A stretch of DNA of 54,636 nt from Bacteroidota bacterium (lineage in GTDB: Bacteria > Bacteroidota > Rhodothermia > Rhodothermales > Bin80): contig JAPPNA010000149.1 in NCBI GenBank assembly GCA_028873925.1, positions 1 to 54,636 on the forward strand, given 5' to 3'. The notes under the pieces were generated by a model, which had not been told where the DNA came from, did not search any database, and saw only the letters and a program-made list of their open reading frames with translations. Shown in pieces: positions 44,770 to 53,262 of the stretch; the first letter of the stretch is position 1; every line of letters begins with the position of its first letter. A program made the position numbers and the translations under genes.

Positions 44770-45618
44770 TTACGGTATCACCGGCGGCATGGCCTGAATC
44801 CGGCCATCGGCCGGCATGATGAGTTGCGTGGTGTCAAACGGCACCGTAAACGAAATCTCGGTGGCACGCGCTTGGGTGCCCGCCGCTTCTCCTTTGACTC
44901 CCTCTTCAAAAGTGTGCCAGATCAACCGGCTTGCCACGGTCAGCCCGTCTATGGTCACATGGTCTGTGTACATGATCAGGTTTTCGTATACGGGTTCATC
45001 TGAAGCCGGCCGCCCGCTGCCGAAGGTGGAACGGTATCGGATTCCGCTGACGGTATGGGATTCCGGGTGGATGTACAGCGTGTAATGGTCGCCGGGCGCA
45101 TCCCCAATGCCATCATCAAAGGTGCATTTGAGCATGCGATGGGTGATGCCATCCAGGGTTTCGTCCGGCAGGATTTCGTATCGGATGCCGGGGTCAGCCA
45201 GCACAAAGGGGATCGATTGAAAATAGTAGCCGGTCTCGGCCCAAAACCGGGGGTTAAGCGCCAGCGTATCGGGGCTGATCCAGGCATCGGTCCCATTCCA
45301 GGCCATCCGGCCTGCCACAGGTTGCGGTTCATCCCCTGAGCCAAGCGAGAGGATTTCGTGATAAATATGTCGTGACCGGTTGTCCGCCGTAATGCGCGAC
45401 CGGAGCATGAAACCCGGATTGCGCATCTCCCAGACATAGGAGCTGGTAGCGGTCGCCTGCCAGGTATCAAGGCCGCCGTGTGCCTCCAGGACCTGTAAAA
45501 GCAGCTGGCCGCCCTCCGTCGCGCCGAGCCGCTGCTCAACCTCACTTGTCTGCGGGTTGGGCGCTTCCATTTGGCAGGAGGCCCAGATCATGAGAGCTAT
45601 CAGGGGGATGAATCGCAT
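44770..45618 (-). CDS. Outer-membrane lipoprotein of unknown function
   Basis: A 282-aa protein with a lipoprotein signal (PLIALMIWASC, lipid cysteine at residue 15). The body is all-beta with LEAHGGLDTWQATATSSY and repeated strands such as FVLADPGIRYEIL and HYTLYIHPES. This resembles the LolA-like or DUF6503-type beta proteins seen in Bacteroidota, but I cannot assign it firmly. No catalytic motif is seen. ATG at 45618 is fixed by the lipobox. It is divergent from the nitrilase gene and ends 8 bp from the convergent TIM-barrel gene. Confidence 0.75.
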   Translation of the reverse strand: MRFIPLIALMIWASCQMEAPNPQTSEVEQRLGATEGGQLLLQVLEAHGGLDTWQATATSSYVWEMRNPGFMLRSRITADNRSRHIYHEILSLGSGDEPQPVAGRMAWNGTDAWISPDTLALNPRFWAETGYYFQSIPFVLADPGIRYEILPDETLDGITHRMLKCTFDDGIGDAPGDHYTLYIHPESHTVSGIRYRSTFGSGRPASDEPVYENLIMYTDHVTIDGLTVASRLIWHTFEEGVKGEAAGTQARATEISFTVPFDTTQLIMPADGRIQAMPPVIP

Positions 45619-45680
45619 CTTTATATTGGATTGAAAATCTTCGCCCACAAAATACGGACGGATTGTTCGTGCAGAATCCC

Positions 45681-46478
45681 ATGCGCATTGCCGCGGTGCA
45701 GATGTGTTCCGGTCAGGACTTGGAGATCAATCTGGCCCGAGCGCGTGACCTGTTGGAGGAGGCCGCCGCCGGAGGTGCCCAACTGGCCGCCCTGCCGGAG
45801 AATTTTTCATTCCTTGACCGGGAGGGCCATAAGCTCAGTGCGGTGGAGGACCTGCGTGATGGCCCCGCCATCCGGCTCTTGCGTGAAACGGCCCGCCGCT
45901 GCCAGATCTTCATTGTTGGCGGCTCGGTGCCGTTGGCGGCGGGCAGCAAGGTTACCAATACGTGTCTGGTGGTCGGACCTGATGGCTCAGTACTGGCCCG
46001 GTATGATAAGATTCACCTGTTTGACATAAAGCTGGATGCGGCGCACGATTTTCAGGAGTCGCGCTACATCGCGCCGGGCAGCGATCCGGTGACCATTGAA
46101 GCGTGTGGACATCGGATGGGCCTGAGTATCTGTTACGATTTAAGGTTTCCCGAGCTCTACCGGCGCTTGGTGGCCGATGGCGCTCGCGTGTTGTTTGTGC
46201 CTTCGGCATTTACCTGGCGCACCGGTGCTTACCACTGGATGGCCCTGCTCCGGGCTCGTGCTATTGAAAATCTAGCCTATGTTGTGGCTCCGGCGCAGCA
46301 GGGCCGGCACAATGCTCAGCGGGAGAGTTTTGGTCACTCCATGATCATTGACCCTTGGGGCCAGATTCTGTCGCAGGCACCGGACCGCGAATGCGTGATA
46401 TTTGCTGACTTGGATTTTAGCTACCAGGATCAGCTGCGCCGCAGGCTGCCGTGTCTGGACCACACGCGCGTGCTGTAG
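45681..46478 (+). CDS. Carbon-nitrogen hydrolase (Nit1/deaminated-glutathione-amidase-like)
   Basis: A 265-aa nitrilase-superfamily amidase. The catalytic triad is E40 (ALPENFSF), K110 (ARYDKIHLFD) and C151 (SICYDLRFPELY). The layout and LFD loop match the Nit1 branch that hydrolyses deaminated glutathione or omega-amides. ATG at 45681 is chosen; an upstream TTG at 45663 is in frame. It is monocistronic and divergent from the lipoprotein gene. The last residues HTRVL and the empty DNA that follows mark the edge of the gene-dense region. Confidence 0.9.
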   Translation: MRIAAVQMCSGQDLEINLARARDLLEEAAAGGAQLAALPENFSFLDREGHKLSAVEDLRDGPAIRLLRETARRCQIFIVGGSVPLAAGSKVTNTCLVVGPDGSVLARYDKIHLFDIKLDAAHDFQESRYIAPGSDPVTIEACGHRMGLSICYDLRFPELYRRLVADGARVLFVPSAFTWRTGAYHWMALLRARAIENLAYVVAPAQQGRHNAQRESFGHSMIIDPWGQILSQAPDRECVIFADLDFSYQDQLRRRLPCLDHTRVL

Positions 46479-47382
46479 GCGTTTGGGCAGCGGGCGGACT
46501 GCCGGGAGATCAGCTATCGCGCTGAAGTGCTCACGCATTCCGCCCCGTTGCACCACGGTCAGTCCGACCCGTGGCGGGCCGATCCCGACCCGCTCTAAGC
46601 TTACATGCTGCGGACCCCCGGAAAGTCCCTGCTCGCTCTGGTCGCCAGCAAGTATCCGTGGCCAAATGCTGCTGGTGGAGTACTGGCCGGAGCAGAGAAT
46701 ACGACACCCATGGCCGGACAAACTGTTTGCACTCATGCGTGCCCACGCGATCCGTAGCCGGTGTCGTATGCATGCACGCGCACAAACGGATCTGTGCCCG
46801 GGGGCGGGTAACAGGGGTCCCTACCGCGATCCAAAGCAGCTGGTGAACCTGGTTGAGGACTGCACCTCAACAGTGACGATTGGCAGCTGCGCTTTCCTTC
46901 TTCTCCCATGGATTCACGGCCCGGCTGAAGGAATGGAGGCTACATGGCATCGGCGCAGTACGGTACGATCCGCATGCGGCTGGTTAGTATAGCGGCCGTG
47001 GAATTGCAGGTCGCTTTGAGCTGGCGAACTCTCAAACAGTCCCTGATAGCCGCAGTCTATGCTTTCCATTGTGCGTGCCCGTCCACCGCCAGGTCCGTAA
47101 GCGTGGGCCGTTCGGCCACGGCCAATTAGGACAGCTCCCTTCATCAGAAGTGTGGCACCGGTGCACTCAGGAATCACCGAAAGGCCGGATTCGTGCGCCT
47201 CGCTAAAGCGACTGAATCTGTCGCCAACAGGTGTCCGTCTCACCATGAACGGCCTGCTGGCATAGATCGCGACCACCACAGCTGCCAAAATGCCGCCATT
47301 CCAGACTTGCGGGGACATGGTGAGGATGCGGATCAATCCAGGTGCCAGAGCATCCCTTGAGGCCAAGGAGTACCAGCCTTGC
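46479..47382. other. Region without a convincing gene
   Basis: About 900 bases after the nitrilase gene. The longest frame (46914-47408, minus) has no recognised domain or start signal and runs into the promoter area of the next cassette. It has the look of eroded accessory DNA. Confidence 0.5.
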
Positions 47383-47429
47383 CTGACATTGTCAGCTTTT
47401 GAAACCATTTATCTGACATGTCGTATATT
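47383..47429 (+). promoter_or_regulatory. Two GACA/TGTC palindromes with promoter-like boxes before the QueC-like cassette
   Basis: CTGACA-T-TGTCAG at 47383-47395 is a perfect 6-bp-arm palindrome. GACATGTC at 47415-47422 is a perfect 8-bp palindrome with the same GACA core. Their centres are about 30 bp apart. Between and beside them are TTGAAA (47399-47404) and TATATT (47424-47429), a -35/-10 pair with a long 19-bp spacer. The Xre domain of the third gene is a natural binder. Confidence 0.5.
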
Positions 47430-47558
47430 CTAACCGCAACTGATGGCAAATTGATGCATGATGGTCCAATTCTCTGCTCTTCTCTGTCTCGGAAATGAAG
47501 TCGTGTCGCTGATCGTGCGGCGAAACCGAGCTATTCCAAGCAGGAGAAATCTGAGGCC

Positions 47559-48017
47559 TTGACAGAGGCTCTTCAGGAGGACGCACTAGCGCTTCCATTG
47601 GAAGAATTCAAGGCGCTGCCCTCTCAGACTCGCAGAATTCCATTCGAGTCAACTGGGGAGCAAGTGGACGAGAGTCTAGAATTCCTTCAAGAATCCGGTC
47701 TGGCGGGAGCAATCAAGAGACAGTTCAGGGGGGTTCTCGCGACATACGGACATGACATGGTCAGACTGAAGCTAGCCTTCGCTGTCGGACTGAAGGAGCA
47801 TGCCCGAGCTATGGTTCGGCAGATTTGCGCTGAAAGGCGCAGGAACCTAACCTCCAGTCTATGCGATAGACTGAAGTCTGTTGTTGCTGACCACGATTAT
47901 GCCGAAGTGGCCCAGTCAATCCTATCTCCGGCATTCAATCAAAGTTCGCCCCGACGGGTACTTCGGGATGGTATAGATGATGGTCCCCAACTCCCAGAAC
48001 CCGGTGGCGCAGCATGA
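47559..48017 (+). CDS. Unknown 152-aa protein opening the QueC-like cassette
   Basis: A helical protein with no recognised family: LPLEEFKALPSQTRRIPF, FLQESGLAGAIKRQFRG and ERRRNLTSSLCDRLK, ending PEPGGAA. No ATG fits; TTG at 47559 has AGGAG at 47542-47546 and is the only usual start codon after an upstream stop at 47496-47498. The stop overlaps the next ATG (ATGA at 48014-48017), so it is translationally coupled to the QueC-like gene. A target or partner of that enzyme is inferred from position only. Confidence 0.6.
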   Translation: MTEALQEDALALPLEEFKALPSQTRRIPFESTGEQVDESLEFLQESGLAGAIKRQFRGVLATYGHDMVRLKLAFAVGLKEHARAMVRQICAERRRNLTSSLCDRLKSVVADHDYAEVAQSILSPAFNQSSPRRVLRDGIDDGPQLPEPGGAA

Positions 48018-49360
48018 GGGAGGACCGCCACAAGATTGTTGTTGCCGAATCGGATAGTTCTCTGACGATCTCCGCAGGCGGGATGGCTCAGCATGAAAGT
48101 GGAACCTTTGACCTGCAGCGAATTGAGGCAAGCGCGTTTGCATCCTCCGAACCCTTAGTACGGGACATGCTTGGGCTGGCTTGCGCTGTTGAGTTTGCTG
48201 ATAGAATCATCAAGCGGAAGAGTGGAAAGCGTCTGTTTCAGCTCCACATGCCGGTCTATGAGTATTCGTCGTGGGACTCCAATGCGGTTGTGCGGAGCCT
48301 AACTCGGGCTCTGAACATACTTACGGGCGACGATTGGAGCTTTAGGTACGAGCGTAGGGCAAGTTCGCCACCTCGGATTAGTCAGAGGCATTTGCCATTG
48401 AGTCCGCGAACGGAGGCCGTGCTGCCCTTTAGCGATGGTCTGGACTCACTCGCAGTATCTGGGCTCATGGGTGCCGAATTAGAAGGCGGCCTATTGTGCA
48501 TCCGAGTTAAGCGGGGTAGGGGTGTTCAGCGGTGTGAGGGCAGAACGGTGGCAGAAGTGCCATACCGTATAACCTATACCGGGCACTCTGGCAAAGAGCC
48601 TACCTTCAGAAGCAGAGCATTCAAATTCATCATTGTGACTGCTGCAGCGGCGCACCAGCACGGTGTGTCCAAAATAGTCCTGCCAGAAAGTGGCCAGACC
48701 GCTCTTGGACTCTGGCTCACGCCGATCGGTGATCATCACCCTATTTCCGGGAGTCATCCCCAGTTTGTCTGGCACATGAATAGATTCTTGAATGCGTTGC
48801 TGAACGCGGAATTCAATCTGCATCAGCCAAGGCTGTGGAATACGAAAGGCGAGACGCTGGGTGAATATCGTTGCCAATGTTCCAATGAGGACTGGGCGCA
48901 CACCAAGTCGTGCTGGAAACCGAACCACCAGAGTTCGGTGAACGGGAAATGGCACCATTGTGGCGTTTGCGCCGCATGCCTGCTCCGCCGCCAAAGCTTA
49001 CACGCGGCAGGTCTTGAGGAGCCGGCGGACTCGTACTTGTGCGGTAACTTGGACTCCCCTGAACTTGAGGCAGCACTTCAACCTGCATTTCGAGACTCAA
49101 TTGCGAACGGGCCCGCGTTTACGAGTCATGCGAGCTTTGGGGTGGAATCGATGGACAGTCTGGCAGAACTTGGCCGCCGAGGCTCCCAAGAACGCTTTCG
49201 GCGGTACGCGCGGGAGCTCCACAGGTATGTGGGATTGGACGAGGGCTTGGTGGAGCAGCGATTGTCACGCCTAGTCCGGCAGCATCATGTTGAATGGACG
49301 CAGTTTCTAACTTGTCTGCACCGTGATTCATTTATTCGAAAATGGGTGGACCGGAAATAA
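48014..49360 (+). CDS. QueC-like PP-loop ATPase with zinc site
   Basis: A 448-aa protein related to 7-cyano-7-deazaguanine synthase QueC. The PP-loop is SDGLDS (140-145, usual SGGxDS). The zinc site is C300, C316, C319 and C322 (HTKSCW....HCGVCAAC), typical of QueC. It is twice QueC's length (about 230), with an N-terminal 130-residue extension and a long tail. QueC-like proteins serve in phage defence as QatC and as Cap9 of type IV CBASS. Here there is no queuosine gene nearby, so defence or protein modification is likelier than tRNA modification. It overlaps both neighbours (4 and 19 bp). Confidence 0.85.
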   Translation: MREDRHKIVVAESDSSLTISAGGMAQHESGTFDLQRIEASAFASSEPLVRDMLGLACAVEFADRIIKRKSGKRLFQLHMPVYEYSSWDSNAVVRSLTRALNILTGDDWSFRYERRASSPPRISQRHLPLSPRTEAVLPFSDGLDSLAVSGLMGAELEGGLLCIRVKRGRGVQRCEGRTVAEVPYRITYTGHSGKEPTFRSRAFKFIIVTAAAAHQHGVSKIVLPESGQTALGLWLTPIGDHHPISGSHPQFVWHMNRFLNALLNAEFNLHQPRLWNTKGETLGEYRCQCSNEDWAHTKSCWKPNHQSSVNGKWHHCGVCAACLLRRQSLHAAGLEEPADSYLCGNLDSPELEAALQPAFRDSIANGPAFTSHASFGVESMDSLAELGRRGSQERFRRYARELHRYVGLDEGLVEQRLSRLVRQHHVEWTQFLTCLHRDSFIRKWVDRK

Positions 49361-50541
49361 CGCTCGCCCCGAGATCAGAAGTCCCGGCCCATGAAACCGG
49401 GCGCCGGCTAAAGGTTGCACGCGAAGAGGCCGGGCTTACCCAGGCGACAGCTGCAGAGAAGATCGGCGTAGCCCGTACGACCCTGGTGGCCATAGAGCAG
49501 GGGCAGCGACCTGCCGCGATTGAGGAGGTCGTGCAGCTGTGTAGCGCTTACAGCGCTTCGGTCAATGCTATTCTCCGTAGGGAAGCGACATTTTCAAACA
49601 TAATTCCCCGGTTTCGAAAGCTCCCGGGTTCAACTGATTCGGTAGTAGCTGACGCGGTGAGGATGTTGAATGGCTTTGTGCGATCAGAAATCGAACTCGA
49701 GAATGCGCTGGGTGTGGCATGTCAATTCAACTACCCCCCAGAGCGTCCATTGTATCCGGGGCCAGTACGGCCCCAGGCCGAGGATGATGCGCTGGAACTG
49801 CGCCGATGGCTAGGGCTGGGAATTGAACCTATTCTTGATATGCTGTCTCTATTGGAGGGACAGTTGCGCATTCGAGTCTACGGACATGAACTGGACAGCC
49901 GTATCTCCGGGCTGTTTGCATGGGAAGAAGGAATTGGAGCCTGCATGCTCTTCTCCACTTCGCACCGACAGGAACGGGTTCAATTCACGGCCGCGCATGA
50001 ATTGGGGCATTTTCTCACGGCTCGCTCCATGCCTGATGTCAGTTTTTTCGGGCATGAGCCCGGGTCCAGATTGGAGAAATACGCAAACCATTTCGCCAGC
50101 GCATTCCTGATGCCGAGATCAGGCGTAGTGAGGCAATTTGCGGCGGTTACGCGGGGATGCTCGCACTTGACCCGGCGACATGTTATCCTTCTTTCGCGAC
50201 TGTTTGGAGTCTCCCGGGTTGCCTTGGTACGGAGACTGGAGGAATTGAGGCTCGTTCGTCCCAAGACTTGGGAATGGTTTGAGGACAATGGGGGCATAAA
50301 GGACTCGCAGGCAGAAGCAGTCGCTGGCCCTTCGCTTCTAGGCAGTACCTCACGACTCCGCCCGATACCCCCGCGTATAACACTTCTTGTCCAGGAGGCT
50401 TGGGAGCGAGAGTTGTACAGTGAGGGTCAGTTGAGCCGGATGTTGAAACTCGGGAGGCGCAACCTACGGAAGCTCATTTACGAAGTTCACACGCCCGAAG
50501 ACGAAGCAAACAGGCTGCCGGATTATTCTGAAGCGTCTTGA
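49342..50541 (+). CDS. Xre-ImmA/IrrE fusion protein
   Basis: A 399-aa protein. The Xre HTH lies at about 20-75 (GRRLKVAREEAGLTQATAAEKIG), a spacer follows, then an ImmA/IrrE metallopeptidase with intact HELGH (H219-H223) and the downstream EKYANHFASAFLMP helix with the third ligand. A C-terminal helical part ends near 399. Such fusions repress genes and cleave a repressor or themselves on damage or phage signals. The ATG at 49342 lies within the QueC-like gene (19-bp overlap), indicating one operon. It likely governs the cassette through the palindromes at 47383-47422. Confidence 0.88.
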   Translation: MGGPEITLAPRSEVPAHETGRRLKVAREEAGLTQATAAEKIGVARTTLVAIEQGQRPAAIEEVVQLCSAYSASVNAILRREATFSNIIPRFRKLPGSTDSVVADAVRMLNGFVRSEIELENALGVACQFNYPPERPLYPGPVRPQAEDDALELRRWLGLGIEPILDMLSLLEGQLRIRVYGHELDSRISGLFAWEEGIGACMLFSTSHRQERVQFTAAHELGHFLTARSMPDVSFFGHEPGSRLEKYANHFASAFLMPRSGVVRQFAAVTRGCSHLTRRHVILLSRLFGVSRVALVRRLEELRLVRPKTWEWFEDNGGIKDSQAEAVAGPSLLGSTSRLRPIPPRITLLVQEAWERELYSEGQLSRMLKLGRRNLRKLIYEVHTPEDEANRLPDYSEAS

Positions 50542-50596
50542 GAAGTCGCGGCCCGTATAAGCAGTGAGGCAGGCCCGTTATCCATGATCTGAGGTG

Positions 50597-51205
50597 ATGG
50601 AGAAAAGTGAAAGTCCTTCCGATACTGTTCTGGTATTGGACACGAGTGCCATTATCAACTTGATTGCAACCAGAGAAGTTGAGCACATCCTGCGGGCAAT
50701 TCCCGATAACCCAGGAATCACATTCCAGGTGAGAGAGGAGCTTAGGCTGGGTGCACAATCCGGGCATGAAGAGTCACAGCAATTGCAGATCCTCATCAAC
50801 ATGGGATTAATTCAAGAGGTCCAAATGATTCCTGCCTGCCTACCGGTATATCGGAATCTTGTAGAGGGGGCCGCCAGGGAAACACTTGATGACGGGGAGG
50901 CCTCTTGCATCGCCTATGCGGAAATTCATGGAGCGAAAGTGGTGATGGACGAGCGCAAGGCCACGCGACTGGTGGGAGTACTGTTTCGGGAGATCCAATT
51001 GATGTCCACGGTCGAACTGCTATTTGATCAGACCGTAAGGAGCGCGCTCGGCCCCAGCCGTCATTCCGATGCAGTTTATAACGCTCTTAAGGATGCAAGA
51101 ATGTTCGTGTCCATCTCCTTTGAAACTAAGGTTGTTGAGCTGATCGGCCACGAAAGAGCGGCGGCTTGCATGAGTCTTCCGAAGCGCTTGAGACCGCTCA
51201 GTTGA
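50597..51205 (+). CDS. PIN-domain-like putative RNase
   Basis: A 202-aa protein with PIN marks: VLDTSAIINLI (D15), an acidic pair around E48-E49, LDDGEAS (D98-D99) and VVMDER (D118). PIN toxins cut RNA, often tRNA or mRNA, using Mg ions. It is longer than VapC (about 130 aa), with an extra 70-residue C-terminal part. It starts 55 bp after the Xre-ImmA stop. GTG at 50594 precedes this ATG. In an Xre-ImmA pair the PIN is usually the toxin-like effector, so it could be the killing component of the cassette. Confidence 0.75.
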   Translation: MEKSESPSDTVLVLDTSAIINLIATREVEHILRAIPDNPGITFQVREELRLGAQSGHEESQQLQILINMGLIQEVQMIPACLPVYRNLVEGAARETLDDGEASCIAYAEIHGAKVVMDERKATRLVGVLFREIQLMSTVELLFDQTVRSALGPSRHSDAVYNALKDARMFVSISFETKVVELIGHERAAACMSLPKRLRPLS

Positions 51206-52095
51206 GCTGATCGGCGGCATGGCCTCAACCTAACCGACTATTGCTGAGAGAAACTTAGGGCTGACGTTTCCAACATTTTGAATTGGAGCCAACCGGTGAG
51301 CCAGCATTTCTGTTGGAGCAAGCCATCCGAGACGGGCTTCGCCGCCAAAGTAAACGGGCGCATGAGATTACGAATCAGGAGCCTTTCCGATGCGCTCTAT
51401 CTCTCCGCATGGCCTAATGCCTTAATTCGCGTCCCGCCTCCAACATTTTGCCCATAGCGCTGGGCCAGGCCCGCATCACGAGCCAAAGCGCGTTTTGTGC
51501 GGCCTACTACTCGCTGCTGAGGAAGGGTTTGGATGGCTGGGTCAGGATAAGCCGCGCGTCGGGGCAATCCATCTGGATGGCGCTCTGGAAGCTTGGTGCC
51601 TCCTATCGCCAGGCCGGCGTGGACTTTGCCTCTGCGTAGCAGCTGGCAGCTCGGCACCGGTTTCTGCGAAAGCTGCTCAATGCAGTGGGCCTTAACACCC
51701 ATCGTAAGACCTTGGAGCTCGACAGCTGCCGCTGATGGCCTGCAACAACGGGGACCGACACCCCTAATAGTGGATGGCGGAAGCCTTTGCTGAAAATGAT
51801 GGGCATTTACGCTGCCGGTACACGCGGCCCAGACCGCACTACAGTCCCCAGCACCAATCTGATTGATGAGGCGTTATTCCAGCGAGCCCTGCCGCTCCCG
51901 GTGACAGTTGTGTCTGTGCATCAGCCCTTGCTGTTGGACCGCACCTGGTGGACCGGGTGGCAGGCTTTCCACTTAGACCGGTCGGGGCTGAACGGGAGAC
52001 GGGATACGAAGGTGGTTGCGATGCTGGATTGTGATCTGAAGGCATACGCCGAAACGGGGCGTGATTGCCATCTGCGGACGCTCCCACAAACCGAG
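51206..52095. other. Region without a convincing gene
   Basis: About 890 bases between the PIN gene and the FRG-domain gene. Short frames occur on both strands without family resemblance. A segment at 51413-51472 recurs at the right end of the window. Confidence 0.5.
51413..51472. repeat. Dispersed 60-bp repeat, copy 1
   Basis: Begins CCTAATGCCTTAATTCGCG and aligns without gaps with 54577-54636, about 47 of 60 positions by eye. Read on the minus strand both copies allow a frame with GT.IKALG, hinting at remnants of one lost gene or element. Confidence 0.6.
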
Positions 52096-52992
52096 CTAAA
52101 TCAAACCCGAAGGCTGAGTTGTAGGCTCGTTGTAAAGCATCGAATATTGCATCTCCTCTTGAACCTGCCTTGTTGCTCCATCTGCTCCCGGAAACAGGCG
52201 GGCAGCCCTGAATCCATTCCTGTGGCACAGTTCAAACAGTCGCACACTCTGCTCTACAGGAAGGGTGAGGTTTGAGATTGGAGCAAACTGGGCACCGAGC
52301 ATGAAATGCTCAAGGCCTTTGCTATCCGTAGAGCCTCCCCGCTGGGCCAAAATCGGATGCACTGTGAACAGGCCCTGCTGTGCTACGACATTCTTTGAAA
52401 CGGATTCGCGGAGCACCCGGACGCTACCGACATGGCTGTTCATTCGGGGACCCTTGTTCAATACAAGAATGGCCACTCTCTGGCCCGAAACCCATCTTTC
52501 AAACCTTCGGATCGCCTCGCTACAGGCGAAGTAGGCCGCCACATAGGGACTTAAGGTCCAGTCAAGCAGCCGTGTTGGTAGGCCGTGCAGCTGGGCCATC
52601 GCCATTATGTCCAACAAGCCATAATTGCGCGGCTCATCTAAACGGCGAAGATATTCGTCGAGAATGTACCGTGACTGCATGGGATCTCTGAATCTGTCTG
52701 AATCCGAGTGCAGTACAATTCCCGCATCGTCGCACCCAACTACGAATCTCCCAAGTATATCAATCTCCCCCAGCGCCTGCAGTTCGGACGGACTCAGTTC
52801 ACTTCCCCACGGCACCCCGGCGGGAGTGATCATTGCGCCTCTCAGCACCGAGGGAACAAGCTCCCATGTGGCATCGGCATGCCCTCAATATAGCCACTCG
52901 TGCCCAGTTCCGTCGGGTGTAGAGGGATCAATGAGGTGAGCCCACAAGTCCTCCGCGCGTTCAAAAGGCAATTCCTCAATCGCGGCAGACAT
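52096..52992 (-). pseudogene. FRG-domain gene interrupted by a TGA at the FRG motif
   Basis: Full reading from ATG 52992 gives 298 codons. Codon 36 is TGA (52885-52887, read on minus), where the family has the arginine of its name-giving [FY]RG motif: WLY-stop-GHADATWELVPSVLR. Downstream is the normal FRG core, AQLHGLPTRLLDWT and SPYVAAYFACSEA, intact to the end. The remnant from 52848 down is open. CGA to TGA is a single C-to-T change. FRG proteins are often in phage-defence or toxin loci, function unknown. It follows the 87-aa gene by 6 bp. Either a new pseudogene, a sequencing error or readthrough. Confidence 0.75.
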
Positions 52993-52998
52993 CGGGAA

Positions 52999-53262
52999 TC
53001 AGCCGCCCGGTACCGCCAATGAGCGTTTTTTGCCCCGCAGCGCACGGACCCAGTCTCCTTTACCCTCTCGCTGGAAAACCGTTTGGTAAATAAAAATGCC
53101 GGGGTAATCGTCCCGCCGCACCACCCGTGTCTCTCTGGGTGGCCAGTTTCTGGACTTGACCGCGTCCCGGTAGAAGACTTCCCAGACTGTGCCATCGTCA
53201 AGAACTATGCTGTGGCCACTGCGCGTCACTTCCGTGACCACAAATGTTGGACAAGTAGCCAT
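52999..53262 (-). CDS. 87-aa protein upstream of the FRG gene
   Basis: A small beta-rich protein (FVVTEVTRSGHSIVLDDGTVWEVFYRD, then RETRVVRRDDYPGIFIYQ) with no family I recognise; an SH3- or OB-like barrel is plausible. Its stop is 6 bp before the FRG start, so the two are a probable operon. It has no signal peptide or membrane segment. A partner or antidote for the FRG protein is speculation. Confidence 0.6.
   Translation of the reverse strand: MATCPTFVVTEVTRSGHSIVLDDGTVWEVFYRDAVKSRNWPPRETRVVRRDDYPGIFIYQTVFQREGKGDWVRALRGKKRSLAVPGG

Noticed and set aside
46914-47408. 164-aa minus-strand frame upstream of the QueC-like cassette
   Set aside because: No domain, no clear start signal, and it overlaps the palindromic promoter area. 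It might be a decayed gene but I cannot support it.
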